NCBI GenBank assembly: GCA_038501785.1
Contig: JBAMJR010000189.1
Location: 893,501 to 957,500, forward strand
Direction: 5' to 3'
DNA from: Myoxocephalus aenaeus
Lineage: Eukaryota > Chordata > Actinopteri > Perciformes > Cottidae
Length of the DNA stretch: 64,000 nucleotides
Every line of letters begins with the position of its first letter. The stretch's first letter is position 1. The notes beneath the pieces were generated by a model. The model worked only from the letters and a program-made list of their open reading frames with translations, had not been told where the DNA came from and did not search any database. Made by a program: the position numbers and the translations under genes. This document shows, piece by piece, positions 49,086 through 62,452 of the stretch.

Positions 49086-52000
49086 AAACAGGTGTTGGAG
49101 GAGTTAGCGTTTGTTTTTTCTGTGAAGAGTAGCGCTCCTGCTCGCACTCGCTGCTGCATGTTGTTATCATGGGTGGCGCGCGCCTCGTCTGCCCGAGGAG
49201 ACAGAGACATGGGAATGCGCAGCCTTGGGCTTGATGAGAATAGCCCTCCCGGAAGTCTTTCTTAGGGCGCTGATTGGATAAATTGTATGTCATTCATTTA
49301 TTTCTTTAATCAGTGATTGGCTAAACTGCACTTTTTAGTTATCAGTCTATTTGCCTTAAACACACACAAACACACACACACCGAGCATTCACCACTGTTC
49401 CGTTGGTATTCACGGTACGCTGTCGAAGGCAGGAAGTCAATTCCCTGAAAGTTGTTCACAGCAAGGCCACCTCAGATGGATTCTGTCAGTGTCGCCCACG
49501 GAAATGCTCCACTGTGTTTGATACAGTGTTACAAACGCTGTCGCTCACTTTCCAAAGGCTTTTAATTGAGCCACAGGCCTTTTTGTCCAACAGGACTTCT
49601 GACAATACAGCTCTGATTGTGGTTTTGGACAAACAATAACGCTGTGATTTGAGCCACTTGGCCGGTGATTGCTGCCGGAGCGGACTTTCTGACTTTGTGT
49701 TTCTTGTGATGAGATGGCAGGGGACCACGTCAACGTCCCCCCTTAAGAACCACTCAGAATTTAGGCTTGTTGTGTTTGTCTTTGGATGGGACTCTCACAC
49801 TCAATGGTCCTATTTCTCACCACGACATGCAACCCTTTAAGTTTTTGATCCAACTGTACAAGCTCTACGTGCCACACCGTTTTATTTTATTTTCTATACA
49901 TGTAATTACAATTCACGGTGGCTAATAACAGGGCTACGAAGCATTACACAGTTTGTATTCACAAGGTACTTTGGGAAGTCAGAGTAACCGGGACCGGGAG
50001 CTCAGTATCTTGCCACCGCCCGCCACTCAACACCGCTTCCACCTGCAGCAGGTGGCGTGACCCGAACACTTGACACACGCTCTGCCAGACAGAGTGATGG
50101 ATGACTGTTGGCCCTCTTTGTCATGACAAGCTGGGTCAGAATGAATACACACACCCACAAATAGCATCCCAACAGGGACAGTGTCCTGCCTCACACCTAA
50201 CAGCTGGCCCTTTGGCTCAGCGTCACTCCCTGTTATTCAGCCATTTCTAATCTGCTCAACTCCACAACTTGAGTCAATGGAAAAGACTGTTGGTCTGAAC
50301 CAGTACATCTCTAATGAGCTATTACATGTGTTTGCTAATGCTCCGTTAACGTGGCTCACAGATAGACAGACAGACCTTCAGTCAGATCAGACTTGTGACT
50401 AAATGGGACCAGAGTCTGAGCTGGAGACACAAGGTGTTTGCGCAGGCGTTGGTGCGCTCACGCATGCTTTTGAGCCTGCACGTGTTGAAGTCTCGAGCTA
50501 ATGAGGCTTCCCTCCGAGCTTCACCGACATCAAAACACCAAGACACTGTTAGACAGACATTTGACGGATCTGTTCAGCTGCCTCGCCAAACTGCAGGGGT
50601 ACAGGTAGCTTGGCACGGATACCGACGATTAATATTCACTGCAAGTTTGCTGTCATTATCACAGTCGTGTTTTACACCGTTCCTCTCCTGCTCTTCTCTC
50701 CAAAGACACTGTTATTCTTTAATTTTTACACATGAGTTTGCTTAAAACTATCAGGTATTCTGTTTTTAGAAGGTGGAGGGCGAGAACAGAAGGCACGGCT
50801 TTGTTCAGCACAAGTGATTAAAAGAAAAAGAAAAAAAGGCAGATAATTGAATTAAAGTTGGACATTTGTGCAGAATGAAAAGAAGATATTCATCATCGCT
50901 ATAATTTATCTGGCAGAGAACAGACTTGCAACGTGGAGTTGTCATTGGTCCACAGAACGCCGACCTGACAAATTATTCTCAGTTGATGCCAGCTTTTAAT
51001 TTGATCGTATTTGCTTCAGCGTTTTGTTTGTGGCCACATTTATAGCTAGTGACATAAAAGAGGCGAGCATGCAGGTTCATATTGTTACGATTGTTCAAGT
51101 CACAACAATGTCAGGCAAAGCTTGTGTCCAGAACACTTTAATGTACCATGAGTGCATTCATTTCCATTGTGTGTTCATAGTAATCAAGCCTTTCATCCCT
51201 GAATTTATAGTTATGCTATACAAGCAAATACAAGGGCAACCAAGTGCTCCATTCAAACACTAATCTCTGTCGGTAAATGTGCACCGTGTGTGCTTTTTTT
51301 TTTTTACTACTAGTGCAACCTTTCAGTCACAACAGAATGATGCTCCTCGTTGAAAAGTAACAAAACCCAGCAATGCCCTACAGGCACCGGGAGTTCATCA
51401 AGCAAGATGGCGACATGAAGCATCTTATGTGGCTGGGGTTAAGTGAATGATGGAATTGCAGGTTGGAAGCCTGTTTGGGCGGGCGGGCGGACAGACGGAC
51501 GGACGGAGAGAGGGTTGGATGGGTAGAGAAAAGGAGGAGCGGTGCAGTGGAGGTGGCAGGATTGCGTTTGAGGAGAGGATGGCAGGAGAATGAAGCAGCT
51601 TTCTTCAGGGTTGAAGAGGAGGCTAGAAGAGCATGCTCACTATCCGATTCAATTAAGAGCGCATGCTAGAAACAAAGTGCCGCTGCTGGGCTATGGATGC
51701 AGCAACATACCACCTCTGACACTGTTTTATATATATAAATACGACCTTTGAAATCTCTCCAGTGTGCAATATGGGGACTTTGATTAAAGCTGCATTAAAC
51801 CATGACTCACCAATTACTGAGCTCCTAATAAGTTTAAGTGAGTTTCATTAGTACGTTTTAAAGGAGCCGTTATGGTCATTACTTCTGGAGAGCTGTTATG
51901 CTTTTCCGCATCACCAGAGATTTAATAGCTCAAGAACAAATGTTGGAACCTTGTCATTCTTGGATCATTACATTGTGAATGATCAATGATTTGCTTCTTC

Positions 52001-52359
52001 GGTGCAAGACTATCAGGGCTGACCATCAACATTATACATGATTCCTATGACTTGGAGGCAATATGTACAGTAAAGCTGGAGAAATACTACACACTCGATG
52101 TCCGTAAATTGTAGGCCATGGGGATTAGTTTACTTCCTTCCATGTACTATGCCTTTTGATGAAGGCACTTAATTCCCAATTTTGCTCGAGAGAAGCTGCT
52201 TTGGGTCCAGCCGTAGTAAATTAATTATTAGCTCTATGCATGCCTACCTCCTGTATATGAATGAAATGAGAGTGTATGTAGAAATCCATGTCAGAAAGAT
52301 GCATATGAATGCAGTCCGACTCCAGCCCGAGAGCATACACTGTTCTTTAAATGTTGCTT
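49086..52359. other. Unique DNA, small tetranucleotide run
   Basis: Bases 51478-51510 show GGGC/GGAC tetranucleotide repeats; a T run lies at 51295-51305. Bases about 51780-51850 are AT-rich and enhancer-like in composition only. Frames at 49403-49840, 50395-50745 and 51463-51669 lack domains. Confidence 0.4.
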
Positions 52360-52414
52360 TTATTATGGCATGAAAGGCCATAATAAGGCGGCCTGTAGCG
52401 TGTGACACACGCTA
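52360..52414. repeat. Two adjacent short hairpins
   Basis: TTATTATGGC (52360-52369) pairs with GCCATAATAA (52377-52386) around a 7-nt loop. Ten bases later TAGCGTGT (52396-52403) pairs with ACACGCTA (52407-52414) around GAC. Both stems are perfect. Functional meaning unknown; short stems arise by chance. Confidence 0.6.
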
Positions 52415-55400
52415 AATATTGCCTGTTGCAGTGCTAGACCATGGCTGTCACTGTGTATCTGCATGGCAAGGTTTCATATTGCTTTGATAATGATGCGAGG
52501 AATATAACTTTGGCAAACAACATGGACTCTGGAATTGGATTTTTGATAGTAGTGAGAATCCAGGATTGAAGACTGCGTCTTTCTGAAGATTTCCATATTG
52601 CCTGAGGCCACGCTCGTCCACTCATCCGGCTCGTGAGAAAAGAGAGTATGTTTGGAGTCTCCGTGCTTGATTTGATTAGAGTGTTCTCCGGGGCTAAATT
52701 TAGCCACAGTGTTTTGAATATCTCTGTTGATTGCATTGATGTATTTTTTATTTATAAACTTTTGCCCCGTTGCATCTACTACTTCTTTCCTGAACAGGAA
52801 AAGGAGGCAAGCATTGGTCAAGCAAAGCCGATGAATTTGCTATGATTCACTCGCTGCTGGTGGGGCTTTTCTTCAACTCATTCTCTTTTCATAGATAATT
52901 TACTCATGTTTTCCTTATTCGGAAGTCAATTTGAGTTTGCAACATTTATTATGCACCATATGAAAGAGAATAAAAGGCTGCCAAGTTAATTCTTCAGTAA
53001 ATTATTGTTAACATAAGGAACATGTTTTGTGGATATCCAGTCCTGTGCTGGCGGTATGTCATCCATTTGAAAGTATTCTCATTTTTAGCATATAAAAAAA
53101 CAGGCAACAACAAAAAGCACACACTCTCCTTGATCCAGTATGCATCGTAGCAAACCAGTGGACCCGCCCATCATTAGGGTGGTTGTGTTTCTGCAAGCGA
53201 AAGACCAGTGTTTCACCATTGCTTTCATTGGAAATCGAAAGGAGGCTCTGTTGAGGCTTATTTAATTGCTTGGGGATTTCTACGGCAACCTGGTAGGAAT
53301 GAAAGAAAATATGTACAACCCAGCTAGTAAATGAAGTACAGCATGCCTTCACATTGTGTTAAATGCCCGCTCTATCCTAACACTATTCCTGTAAAACATA
53401 TTTTTGCAGTCTCAGAAGTTGAGATCGCGGAGTTTGTTTGCCAACTATGCATAAGGAAATAACATTTCGTCAGCATAGATCGTTAGTCTTTGTAGAGCCG
53501 ATACTGTCGACTACAGAGGAAAAGGTCTGGGGGAGATTGGACATTAAGGTTGTGTACCACAGGTGGTCCAACTCTGCAGGACCTGGTCTTGGATCGCAAA
53601 CAGCATCCAGTATTCGGCACTGCCAAATACGGGTCTGTAATCACATTACATCCTTACTGCTTAATGAAGGCCAAAACCTGAAGCATGTATGTACTGTATG
53701 CATGCATGGTTGAGCACATGATGAATCACATGCAGCATAATGTAAATGACTGTGGCTCCAGAGCAACAAGCTCAGTTAGTGGGTTGACCTTAAGCTAGCC
53801 TAAACTGTGGACGTGCATTATTTTAATGCATGTGTAAACTGGATCTTGTTTGTTGCTCCATGTCAAGAAAAAGCCAAACGAGGCTCCTGGTCGGCACGTG
53901 TGTTTGACTACATATGTGTGCAGACTTGCTTTTCTGCACATCCCTATTTCTTGCAAACCACCTCATTGCCCTCCATGTCAGCCTATGCAGCTCATTAGAG
54001 CTTAGGGCACAGCTTGACTCTCTTGACTCTGCCATTGTCATGGCAACACTACAATTAAACTTCTCAGGGCTTCTCTGGCTCTCCCAGCACCCTCGCCTCC
54101 GAGGCACTCGTGGAATCTTGTGAAATTTGTGTTTGTGTGTGTATGTATGTGTGCATCAGTATCCAAGAGTGTCGGGCTAAAGATGATGTATGTGTTCATG
54201 TGTGTGCGTGCAAGGTTGAGCTAATATACAGCATATACTTCCGCGGACATGTGTGACAAGGCTTTCTATAGGTGAAGAGCCAAATTGCCATGACCCGCGT
54301 ATGGCCCCAGCGCCACTCGGTTTCGCCTTGAAACCATAATAAAGGTTGTCTGTCTGCAGCGCTAGCCAGAGCCACTTATCTACCTGACAGGATGAGAGCA
54401 GAGCGGAGCAGCCATTTGTATGCACAGCAACACTCGGGCTGTCACGGGGTGGGCTAACCCAGGAGATTAAGAACCCGTGGAGGCTTTCGAGTCGGGAAGA
54501 GATCATGTATTGGTCCTAGTGATCAGCGCTAGCTGCCACACGGCGGCATGAGAAACAGGGGACGGCGCATTGTGGCTGATTTAAAAAGCCCCTCACTCTC
54601 ACCTCACTATTAACGGAGCCGGAGTTACTTTGAAGGATGCACTCTCAATGCCTCGTGAAATATGTTGGTGAGGAAAGGCAGAGCAAGGGGAAATATGTTA
54701 TACAGCACAACATAAAAGAACCAGGGGTGATTTATTGTATAGAATTGGGATCAAGTGATGGAAATAAAAAAGGCACTCACTGCCAGATATATGCCTTGTA
54801 CTCCCGTAATCTCTGGCTGGGAAATATATATATCTTCTATATATCTTCTAAGGATTTTACATTCAGTTCGGTTTCAATTGACAGCTGATTAACACACGGC
54901 TTTCATTTTGTGATAGCGAGCTATGTACACTGGCTCAAAAACGCATTCAATCCCAGTGAATGGAGGTTTCCTCATCACGCTAACAGTGGCGGCTTCGTGT
55001 GTGTGTGTGTGGTCTGCCTGCCACACTGCCCCATTATGTTTATGTCGGCCATTGGCCCGCAGTTTATCTCTTTGATTTGTCTGTTTGTCAATACGCGGGC
55101 TCCGTTGTAAAAGGCTGTATTCTCACCGTGGACGTTTTCAACCCAGTTGGCTTTTACTGCGTGACTGCCAGTATTACTCAGTCTGGTTTACCAACCGTCC
55201 TCGAGGCCTCTCATAGGGAGAGGTGATACTGGGTTTAATAACACATGTCTCTTGTTTTTAATAGCCCCAGGGCAATACATTCAATAGCTCTAATCTGGGT
55301 TTGGGACAGAACAAAAACCAAATCAAAAGAACATCAGCATGAGAAGGGATTTTTCCTTCTGTGCTTACAGTGCTGCATGTGCTTTGTGTCGGCCCTTTGG

Positions 55401-55711
55401 GATGTGTGTAAATACGCCATATGCATGTAGCATAGAGCCTGCTTCGTTGTCACAAATAGGATTGGGCGTCCACTAGACGAGCACTAATCCAGGGCCACTC
55501 TATGTAGCTTTTAAGTCATATCAAGATGTACAGTATATTAATAGCTTTTTGTATTAACCTCGCCTGGCTTGTTTTCTCTCCAGTTCAGCTAGTTGGCAGA
55601 GAATAAACACATGCGTGTGCCAGCCAGTGTATTAGGACGTTAGGGCTCTTGGAATATATAACAAGGCATACTGTAGCTATGGTACTGTAGCCTTATCAGA
55701 GAGCAGAATGT
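52415..55711. other. Unique DNA, nothing recognised
   Basis: Several short frames without domain or splice support. Short TG runs near 54130-54150 and 54998-55010. Confidence 0.4.
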
Positions 55712-55860
55712 GTGCAGCTTATTATCTATTCACTTTATTTTATATTGCCCAAAATCCCAAATTTGCCTCAGAGGGCTTTACAACCTGTACACATACGACA
55801 TCCCTATCCCGGGACCTCACATCGGATCAGGAAAAACTCATTTGCTAACTGCCTTCCTAA
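55712..55860. repeat. Dispersed teleost repeat fragment
   Basis: Contains CACTTTATTTTATATTGCCC, AAATTTGCCTCAGAGGGCTT, TACAACCTGTACA, ACGACATCCCTATCC and GGATCAGGAAAAACTC. This run of phrases is, from memory, part of a very abundant fish interspersed repeat. Class not assigned; no coding content. Confidence 0.55.
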
Positions 55861-57798
55861 AAGACCTTTTAGCACCTGATGCTAACAAACACTCATGACA
55901 ATCCTCGGATTGCTGCACAGGAGTTTAGGATGTGGAAAGAGACAATGAGACAGAGGCATAATGACGAGGTGATGGAGGCAAGTTGATGGATAAATGAAAA
56001 AAATGGATCTGAACTTATTCAGCAATCAACATTAATGTTGATCTTGCTGTGTTTATTCAATTGAATCACAAAGGACAGGGAACCCTCCTTCCCATGCTAG
56101 AAGAACGGAGAATTTGTCTCTGCATTGCCTTGCCGAGGAAATTGATGATGAATTACTGTGTTTATCAAGTCGCCCCCATTAACGAGCCCACCAACGTCCC
56201 TGTCTCCATCCCAGAAGATGTTTTCGTTGGCTTCAGCGTATGGTAAATTGGCTCCTGAAGATGTTTTTTTTTCTCTCTCTCCTGCTTGTCGTCTAAGTGA
56301 GGAGTGAAACAGCTAAAAGCTTCAGTGGTAATGACTAGGTGTGATGCTGAACCTTAATGCATTTCACGTAACATCTGACTAGTTAGATAAGTGGATGAGT
56401 AGCAGTTGCACCAAAGTGAGTAAGCGAGAGTGTGCATAAATCCCAGGGTATCTCCGCTGACAGCTCCGGGTAAACACAGATTAATGTTGTTCTGCAGACG
56501 CATCAGAGAGGACGTGTGCTTGAGTAATTAAGATATACTTAGATTATTGAGGCTCTGTCCAGATAGATCCATGTCAAAGTGTACCTCTCACAATCTGAGA
56601 TCAGTATGTTCTGTCCCTGAAGCTAAGACCAAAAACAATACAAATACAAAACGATGCAGAAAAAAAAAAGGTTTTCACCAGCCCGATAAATAAAGCTCAT
56701 TCAGACTGATGGGAGAAAGTGTTTCTTTAAGCTATCTCTGGCTTAACCGAACAAAGGTGGGTCATTTGGCTTAGTTCAGCAAAGACGGGTCTAACTTGTC
56801 AGGCCATAGATTGAAACTAAATGAAAAAACTGTGGGGATTCATTAACCAGCAACCTTCAATGAGAGATGGATGGCTGAGGAGGGCAAAAAACAAAGAGGC
56901 AGAGAAAGAAAAAATCAGATGAAAGGGTGAAGAAATGCCTGTAGCGGAGGAAAAATGGCTAGATATCGTAGAGCGCATTTCTTGTGTAGGCCATTCGTCA
57001 TGTACAGCTGGAATGGGAAGGGGGGAGTGAGGGTGGATGAAGGTGTGCAGGGGAGCAACGGAGGGAGAGAGGTAGAGGCTGGGGGGGGAGTGATGAACAG
57101 TTGGCCTATCCCATCAAGGATGCCTTCTAACCTGTGCTACAAAGAGGGGCATCCATCACTCGGGCAGACGGCAGCGCGTTTCACGAATGCACAGACGTAG
57201 AAACACAGTGCTCACGTGCCGGGCTCACACTCACAGAGGGCCCGCTATTCACAGCCAGGGGCCACTGTGCATCACCCAGCAACTCTATTACAAGGCCAAG
57301 GTGTGGAGGGATGTCTCACTGCACCATTTCTTAAGGGGCAGGGAGGGTGCAGGATTTTCATCAATCAGTGTGTTTTATAATATGTTTGGTTTGGTGGTGA
57401 TTGTTGTAGAGTGTTTTTCTACACTTTTCTTTTTTCTATGACTTTCATTACAAAAGCCTACATTTGTTTGAACGAAGCAAGCTCAGTACCATGTTGGAAG
57501 AATGATGATGGTTTGAGTCATCGTCATATGATAGACAGCTAATATGATAGCTGCCCTTTTGGGACTCATTTGTGCACATTTGTGAGGGCAGTATACTGGG
57601 AAACCTCCACACTGATGATTTGTCTGCACACACATGCTGGGGCAAGTTAGTTTTTTCTATCCTCAGAGGAAACACCTATGTTTCCCACCATATTGCAGGG
57701 CGAGCGTTCATCTGCACAGCCCTGATACTCGGCCAGCTGCATGTCAAATGAGCCTCGTGTGTGTGCTTTATGTGAAAACGCTGTTTCACACTTGTTTT
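55861..57798. other. Unique DNA, nothing recognised
   Basis: G-rich stretch about 57010-57095. Frames near 56955-57441 have no domains. Confidence 0.4.
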
Positions 57799-57821
57799 GT
57801 GTGTGTGTGTGTGTGTGTGTG
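57799..57821. repeat. (GT)n microsatellite, 23 bp
   Basis: Perfect GT array followed by a GCTCGCGCGC patch. Confidence 0.95.
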
Positions 57822-59369
57822 CTCGCGCGCTAACCAAAGCCCGTTCATCTGTTTCCTCCATGGTCAAAAATGTGTTGCTTACGATATCGGGACACAAGTG
57901 TCGCTCCCAGCTCGGCAGATGTTGCAGCTAACGCTGCTCGACGGTTCACTCTTAATCATGTGGGCACTCTTCAGACACCCTGCTGCTGCTGCTGCAGTTA
58001 TGGATTAGTTTCTTCCAGTTATTGACTATTGGGGAGGCTGAAGGCTGGGGAAAGGCTGATAAAAGACACCTGAGTGTGTGGCACGCCAGGGCCGGTGCTG
58101 TGGTTTTTATTGACTACCTGGCCTAATCAACAACCCGGAGCCGAGGGGAGAGCTTGTTAGCAACCATATACGGCTTAGATGCCTTCATGATGTAGCAGGG
58201 AAGATGAGTGGATGGATGGGGGGGTGTTTGTGTAAATGTCAAACTGAGTTCAATAAGATATAAGGAAGGGCAGGAAAGGAAGGGCAGGAAAGGAATCCCG
58301 CGCTGCTGCAAATGCCAGAGCATGCAGGCGGCCGCGTTGTACATCTTCCACTTCTGCTGCGAGTCTCACACTTCCTAGCGTAACACTCATTAGAGTGAAG
58401 TCTTGACGCCACAAACGGTGCCCGCTCAGACCTGAACCACATTTTGGCATCAGCTTCTCTTCTCTACTTCCATTCCACCCTCGGAATTCCCTGGAACTGG
58501 CATTCCCTAACGCATTAGAAATAAAGAGCTGCCCACGCATAATTAATAGATGCTGTTCGGTTGGTCCACAGTCTGTAAATATGCAAATAAAAAGTTGTGA
58601 CTACATCAGATAGGCACTGTTAGTCAATGACATTATAGTAGCAATTAAGCATACCCTGGTGGGTCTGTTCTAACCGCCAACACAAACACAGGACGTCCTG
58701 CTGTGTTATTGCTTGATTGGATGTGTTTGAATATACATTATTTACAATCTGATGGAAACCGAAGGCGTTAATCATGTATAATGAGTTTTGAAATATAATT
58801 GATTACATTCTTCTAGCTGGTGGTGGTGGAAACAGGAGGGAAACTGGAGCTGGAGCAATGTTGAGACCCACTGTCTGAATGAAGTTACTGCTGAGGAAAA
58901 CCCAACATTTTCTTATTTTTGCGCTTCAAATGACAAGGTTTTGAATACAAAAGAAAATTCATGGTGGACATGAATTTTAGTCATGAAGAATATAGAGGAA
59001 GATGTGTTCATCACTAAATAAGCAGAGCTTTGTTAGTGACTATTCTCCAATAAAAACAAGTCTACTGCAGGGAGGGAAAATAAGCAGAATATTATATTTT
59101 TTAATTTATAAGAAAGGTAATGTGTTCCTCCACTGTTCTTCAGCCGCTCCTTTGACCACACAACATATCCAATCAGAAGTGTGGAATCTTCTATCTTCTC
59201 ATAAAGTTCTGGTCTAGCGCATCAGATCACAAAGGTGCCTTTGGCATTGTTTTCTGCCAGCATATATTCTCTCTTTACTCATAAATCAATTTAACGCTGG
59301 TACTGTTTTTACAAAACACAATACACGCATAGAAAGGACAAAATAAATGATTAGAGATAAAGACTCATG
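57822..59369. other. Unique DNA, candidate conserved element
   Basis: Bases about 58500-58640 contain an octamer-type ATGCAAAT (58580-58587) and a CATAATTAATAG stretch in complex DNA, a weak enhancer candidate. Direct repeats of GGAAGGGCAGGAAAG occur at about 58265-58292. Frames 58250-58540 lack domains. Confidence 0.35.
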
Positions 59370-59935
59370 AATAGGGTATGTGGCACCGGTGCCTATACGA
59401 CCGGTACCTACCGGACCGAAATCGCTGGAATCTAGACGAGAAATCTAGACGAGAAACGCTCCAAGCCGCGACACAAAGTGAGATTATTAGGAGACGTCTT
59501 TGTTCCTCGGTTCAATTCAAGAGTAGCTCCGTCTGGTTCAGAAAAGCTCTCCCAGTTGATATTAATGATGACGTGTAGTCCAGTAAAGCAGCAGAGTTTG
59601 TAGAATCCAACAGTTTCTGAGTGGAGTTCTGTTGCACACGGTCCCTATCAGGCCACCTGATGCTTGTGTCTGTTATATTTTTTATATATTGTTAAAAGGT
59701 TTGAAGCTGCAGTTTGAAGTCAAGTGCTTTGTATTTATTTATATTTATAGTATACTTTAAACAGTTAATATATTGTTCAATTTGAAGAAAGAAATCTGCC
59801 TTGGCAATAAAAAAAAGCCTTTCTTTAATGTCGTCAATCATCGTTTTGTGCTTCTTCTTTTTTTAAGTATCGGTTCAGGCACCGGTATCATTTTAAAAGT
59901 ATCGTTTCCGGTATCTAAAAAACCTGTACTGTATT
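59370..59935. repeat. Degraded transposon-like repeat
   Basis: The left part has GGCACCGGTGCCTATACG, CGACCGGTACCTACCGG and a short tandem AATCTAGACGAG pair. The right part has AAGTATCGGTTCAGGCACCG and AAAGTATCGTTTCCGGTATC. GGTACCG/CACCGGT-rich ends like these occur in a family of non-autonomous DNA elements in fish (memory). No clean inverted repeat or target duplication could be set, so boundaries are approximate. Confidence 0.5.
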
Positions 59936-62452
59936 TCACTTTCCCAGTGACTATGTTTAATCTTAATTAAATTATTTCTTCCTCAAGAAAAGGTCTACTT
60001 TCTCAGAGTAAAATGTTCCTAGAACTAAATCTCCAAACTCCTCCCACTGCGTCTCCAACCCGCTGTTAATCCACAGCCCCATCACCCTGCGTTTCGTAGG
60101 TCTGGGCTTTATTCCTATAGACGACTGCATCAGGAGGAAGAGCAGAGAGTGAGTTTAGTGGTTGGACAGAGAAACCACGGCCTTAGTTAAGCATTATAAA
60201 ACATTGATGAGAGCATTACTTGCTTTTTGTAATATCTGATTTAGAGTTAATGAGGGAAATCAGATCGAGGGGAGGGGGGGAAATAAGACTGATTGTACAG
60301 GGAATGGGGAGGAAACTGCCGTGGTGCTTGGAGTCTTTGTTGCCATGGAGATCAGTGGGGAGGCAATTAGAAATGTGGAGATCGGGTTTGAATAGTGTAT
60401 GCATCATTTATTAAAATCATCTACAATGTGGTTATGGTGGTCTTAGTGACGAAGATGATCAATCAATACTTAAATTTTGTGGTAAATATTAGAGTACATG
60501 TGACAACCTGAAGGTGTTATTTAGTCCATTGGTTACCATTGAACTGCTAAAACACTGGGCACACATATTTAGTCCATATAAAATGTTTTGTGGTTTGCTT
60601 TACAGTGTTGTTGACCTTCATTGGCACAACATCCTGCTCTGGAGACTAGTTTTGAGCTGCACAGCTGGCACTTGGCACACTATGAGTGTGTTATAAAAAG
60701 TGTCTGCGGCCTGTAATACATCTCTTTTCATGACTGTCAATATGTTTTCCATAGGTTACATTTTTAAGTTTGCTTAAATGCCGTGTTTTTATTGCCAAAA
60801 CAGAGCGGCCAACTGTGCATGAGGATTTGAGACTCTTTATCTACAAGATCTGGTTGCAGTGACCAAAACGGCACATTCATAATCATAAAACATGATTGGA
60901 ACTGATGAGTTGAACTTACAACCACCAATATGTGTTTTCCCTAGATTGATACATTTCATCAGATGTTTCCTTTATTATGGAGTTGTTTTCTCTCGTTTGG
61001 TCTAACAGTCCCTTCAGTTTAGTCCCTTCAGACTAAATTAGACAGAGATCCACTTATTTATCTAGGGAACCACTGGTTTTTAATGTTGCAAAATCCTGTG
61101 CATTCATTTGTCTTACTGTAAGCTGTTTTGTGCTGCAGGGCCAAATTAAGGAGGGCACAATCCACACTGAACATGCTATTAGTTTGTTTTTGTTGCTAAA
61201 TTCTTCACCACAAAATATAGATGCATTTTCAAAGAATATTGAATAAATAGATTGCCCAAATTAAACACATTTGAACCAAGCAGAAACACATATTAACATA
61301 CATGTTTTATACAATAATAATTTTAGATCTTGTATAATTTTGTCATTTTTATTTGGTTAGCTTTATTTTCATTATCATGATATTATTTATCTTTAGATCA
61401 AACCCACTCGCCCTTGCACTGTCCATGGTGCTGAAACTGACATTGGTGTGTCCCACTTTCAGAAAGGGCCTATTTTTGTACATCATTGACACCAACTACA
61501 AAAAAGTGGCATACTGTGTCATTAGGACTAATTAACAGTAGGTGTGGTAGGGGACCCGCTGTCATCCATGATTAAATCACATCCTTTCCTCTGCTTTAAC
61601 AGCAGTCCACCTGGCACACGGGCATGGTTGGAACACTTCTGCCGAGTTTTTCTACAACAAAATCGTCCTCCGGTTTAAATGAGGCAACACATAATGCATC
61701 ACGATTATGGTCAAAAATTATAATCACTATTATTTTGGTCAATTTAAAAAATTGAAATCGCACAGTTGTAAAGAGAAGGGGTTCGATGGATTTCTAACAC
61801 AAGACAAAACAAGAGCAGCATTGCAGAACAGACTGAGGCACAATAGTTGTTTTATGTCTATTATCTTGTTTTCAGAATTGTTGGAAGCCCAAAATCTTAA
61901 TTGAAATTGAAAATCAATTCCTTTCACAGCCTGAGCAACACATGTATCTACTGTGTATTATATTAGGTAGAAAGAAGCAACAAAGGCTGACTGGAACTGC
62001 ATAAATGGTTTGTCGGCATTCAGCAGCTACAAACAGCTGTGTGCTGATGACCATTAATGACATAGTGAAGTTAAGTTCCTGGCGAGTCCCCACAAACCAA
62101 ACAAAACATATGCATTTAGAAGAAAGCCCATCCAAGGTATCCTCCACTTTCGGTGTTGTTCTCTGTAGCAGAGTGCAGAGCCTCTCTGGGTTTATGTTGC
62201 TTCCTATCTTTCTCTCTTTCACCACTATACATTTTTCCAGGGCTGTGATATTACCTGCCTCCCAGTCAGGACCCTGTCTCCATGGTGATTGGGTGTCCAT
62301 GCCACTGCCTGGCACCAGCGCTCCAGAGATTTGCTTTGTTTATTGGGCTTGCCGCCAAGCCCGCCTCTTTGCAGGTGCCAATGTGTTGTACACTGAAACT
62401 GTTCAAGCCGCGACTGACACACATTAGTGTTTGCTGCTCTGTGCTGACTTCT
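59936..62452. other. Unique DNA, nothing recognised
   Basis: AT-rich with short frames lacking domains (for example 61914-62315 and 62005-62427 on opposite strands). No gene or family identified. Confidence 0.4.

Noticed and set aside
53438..53713. 91-codon plus-strand frame
   Set aside because: No domain, no splice context and no compositional shift; expected by chance in a 64-kb window.
58850..58876. TTGAGACCCACTG resembling a right hAT end
   Set aside because: No matching left inverted end or 8-bp duplication found upstream.
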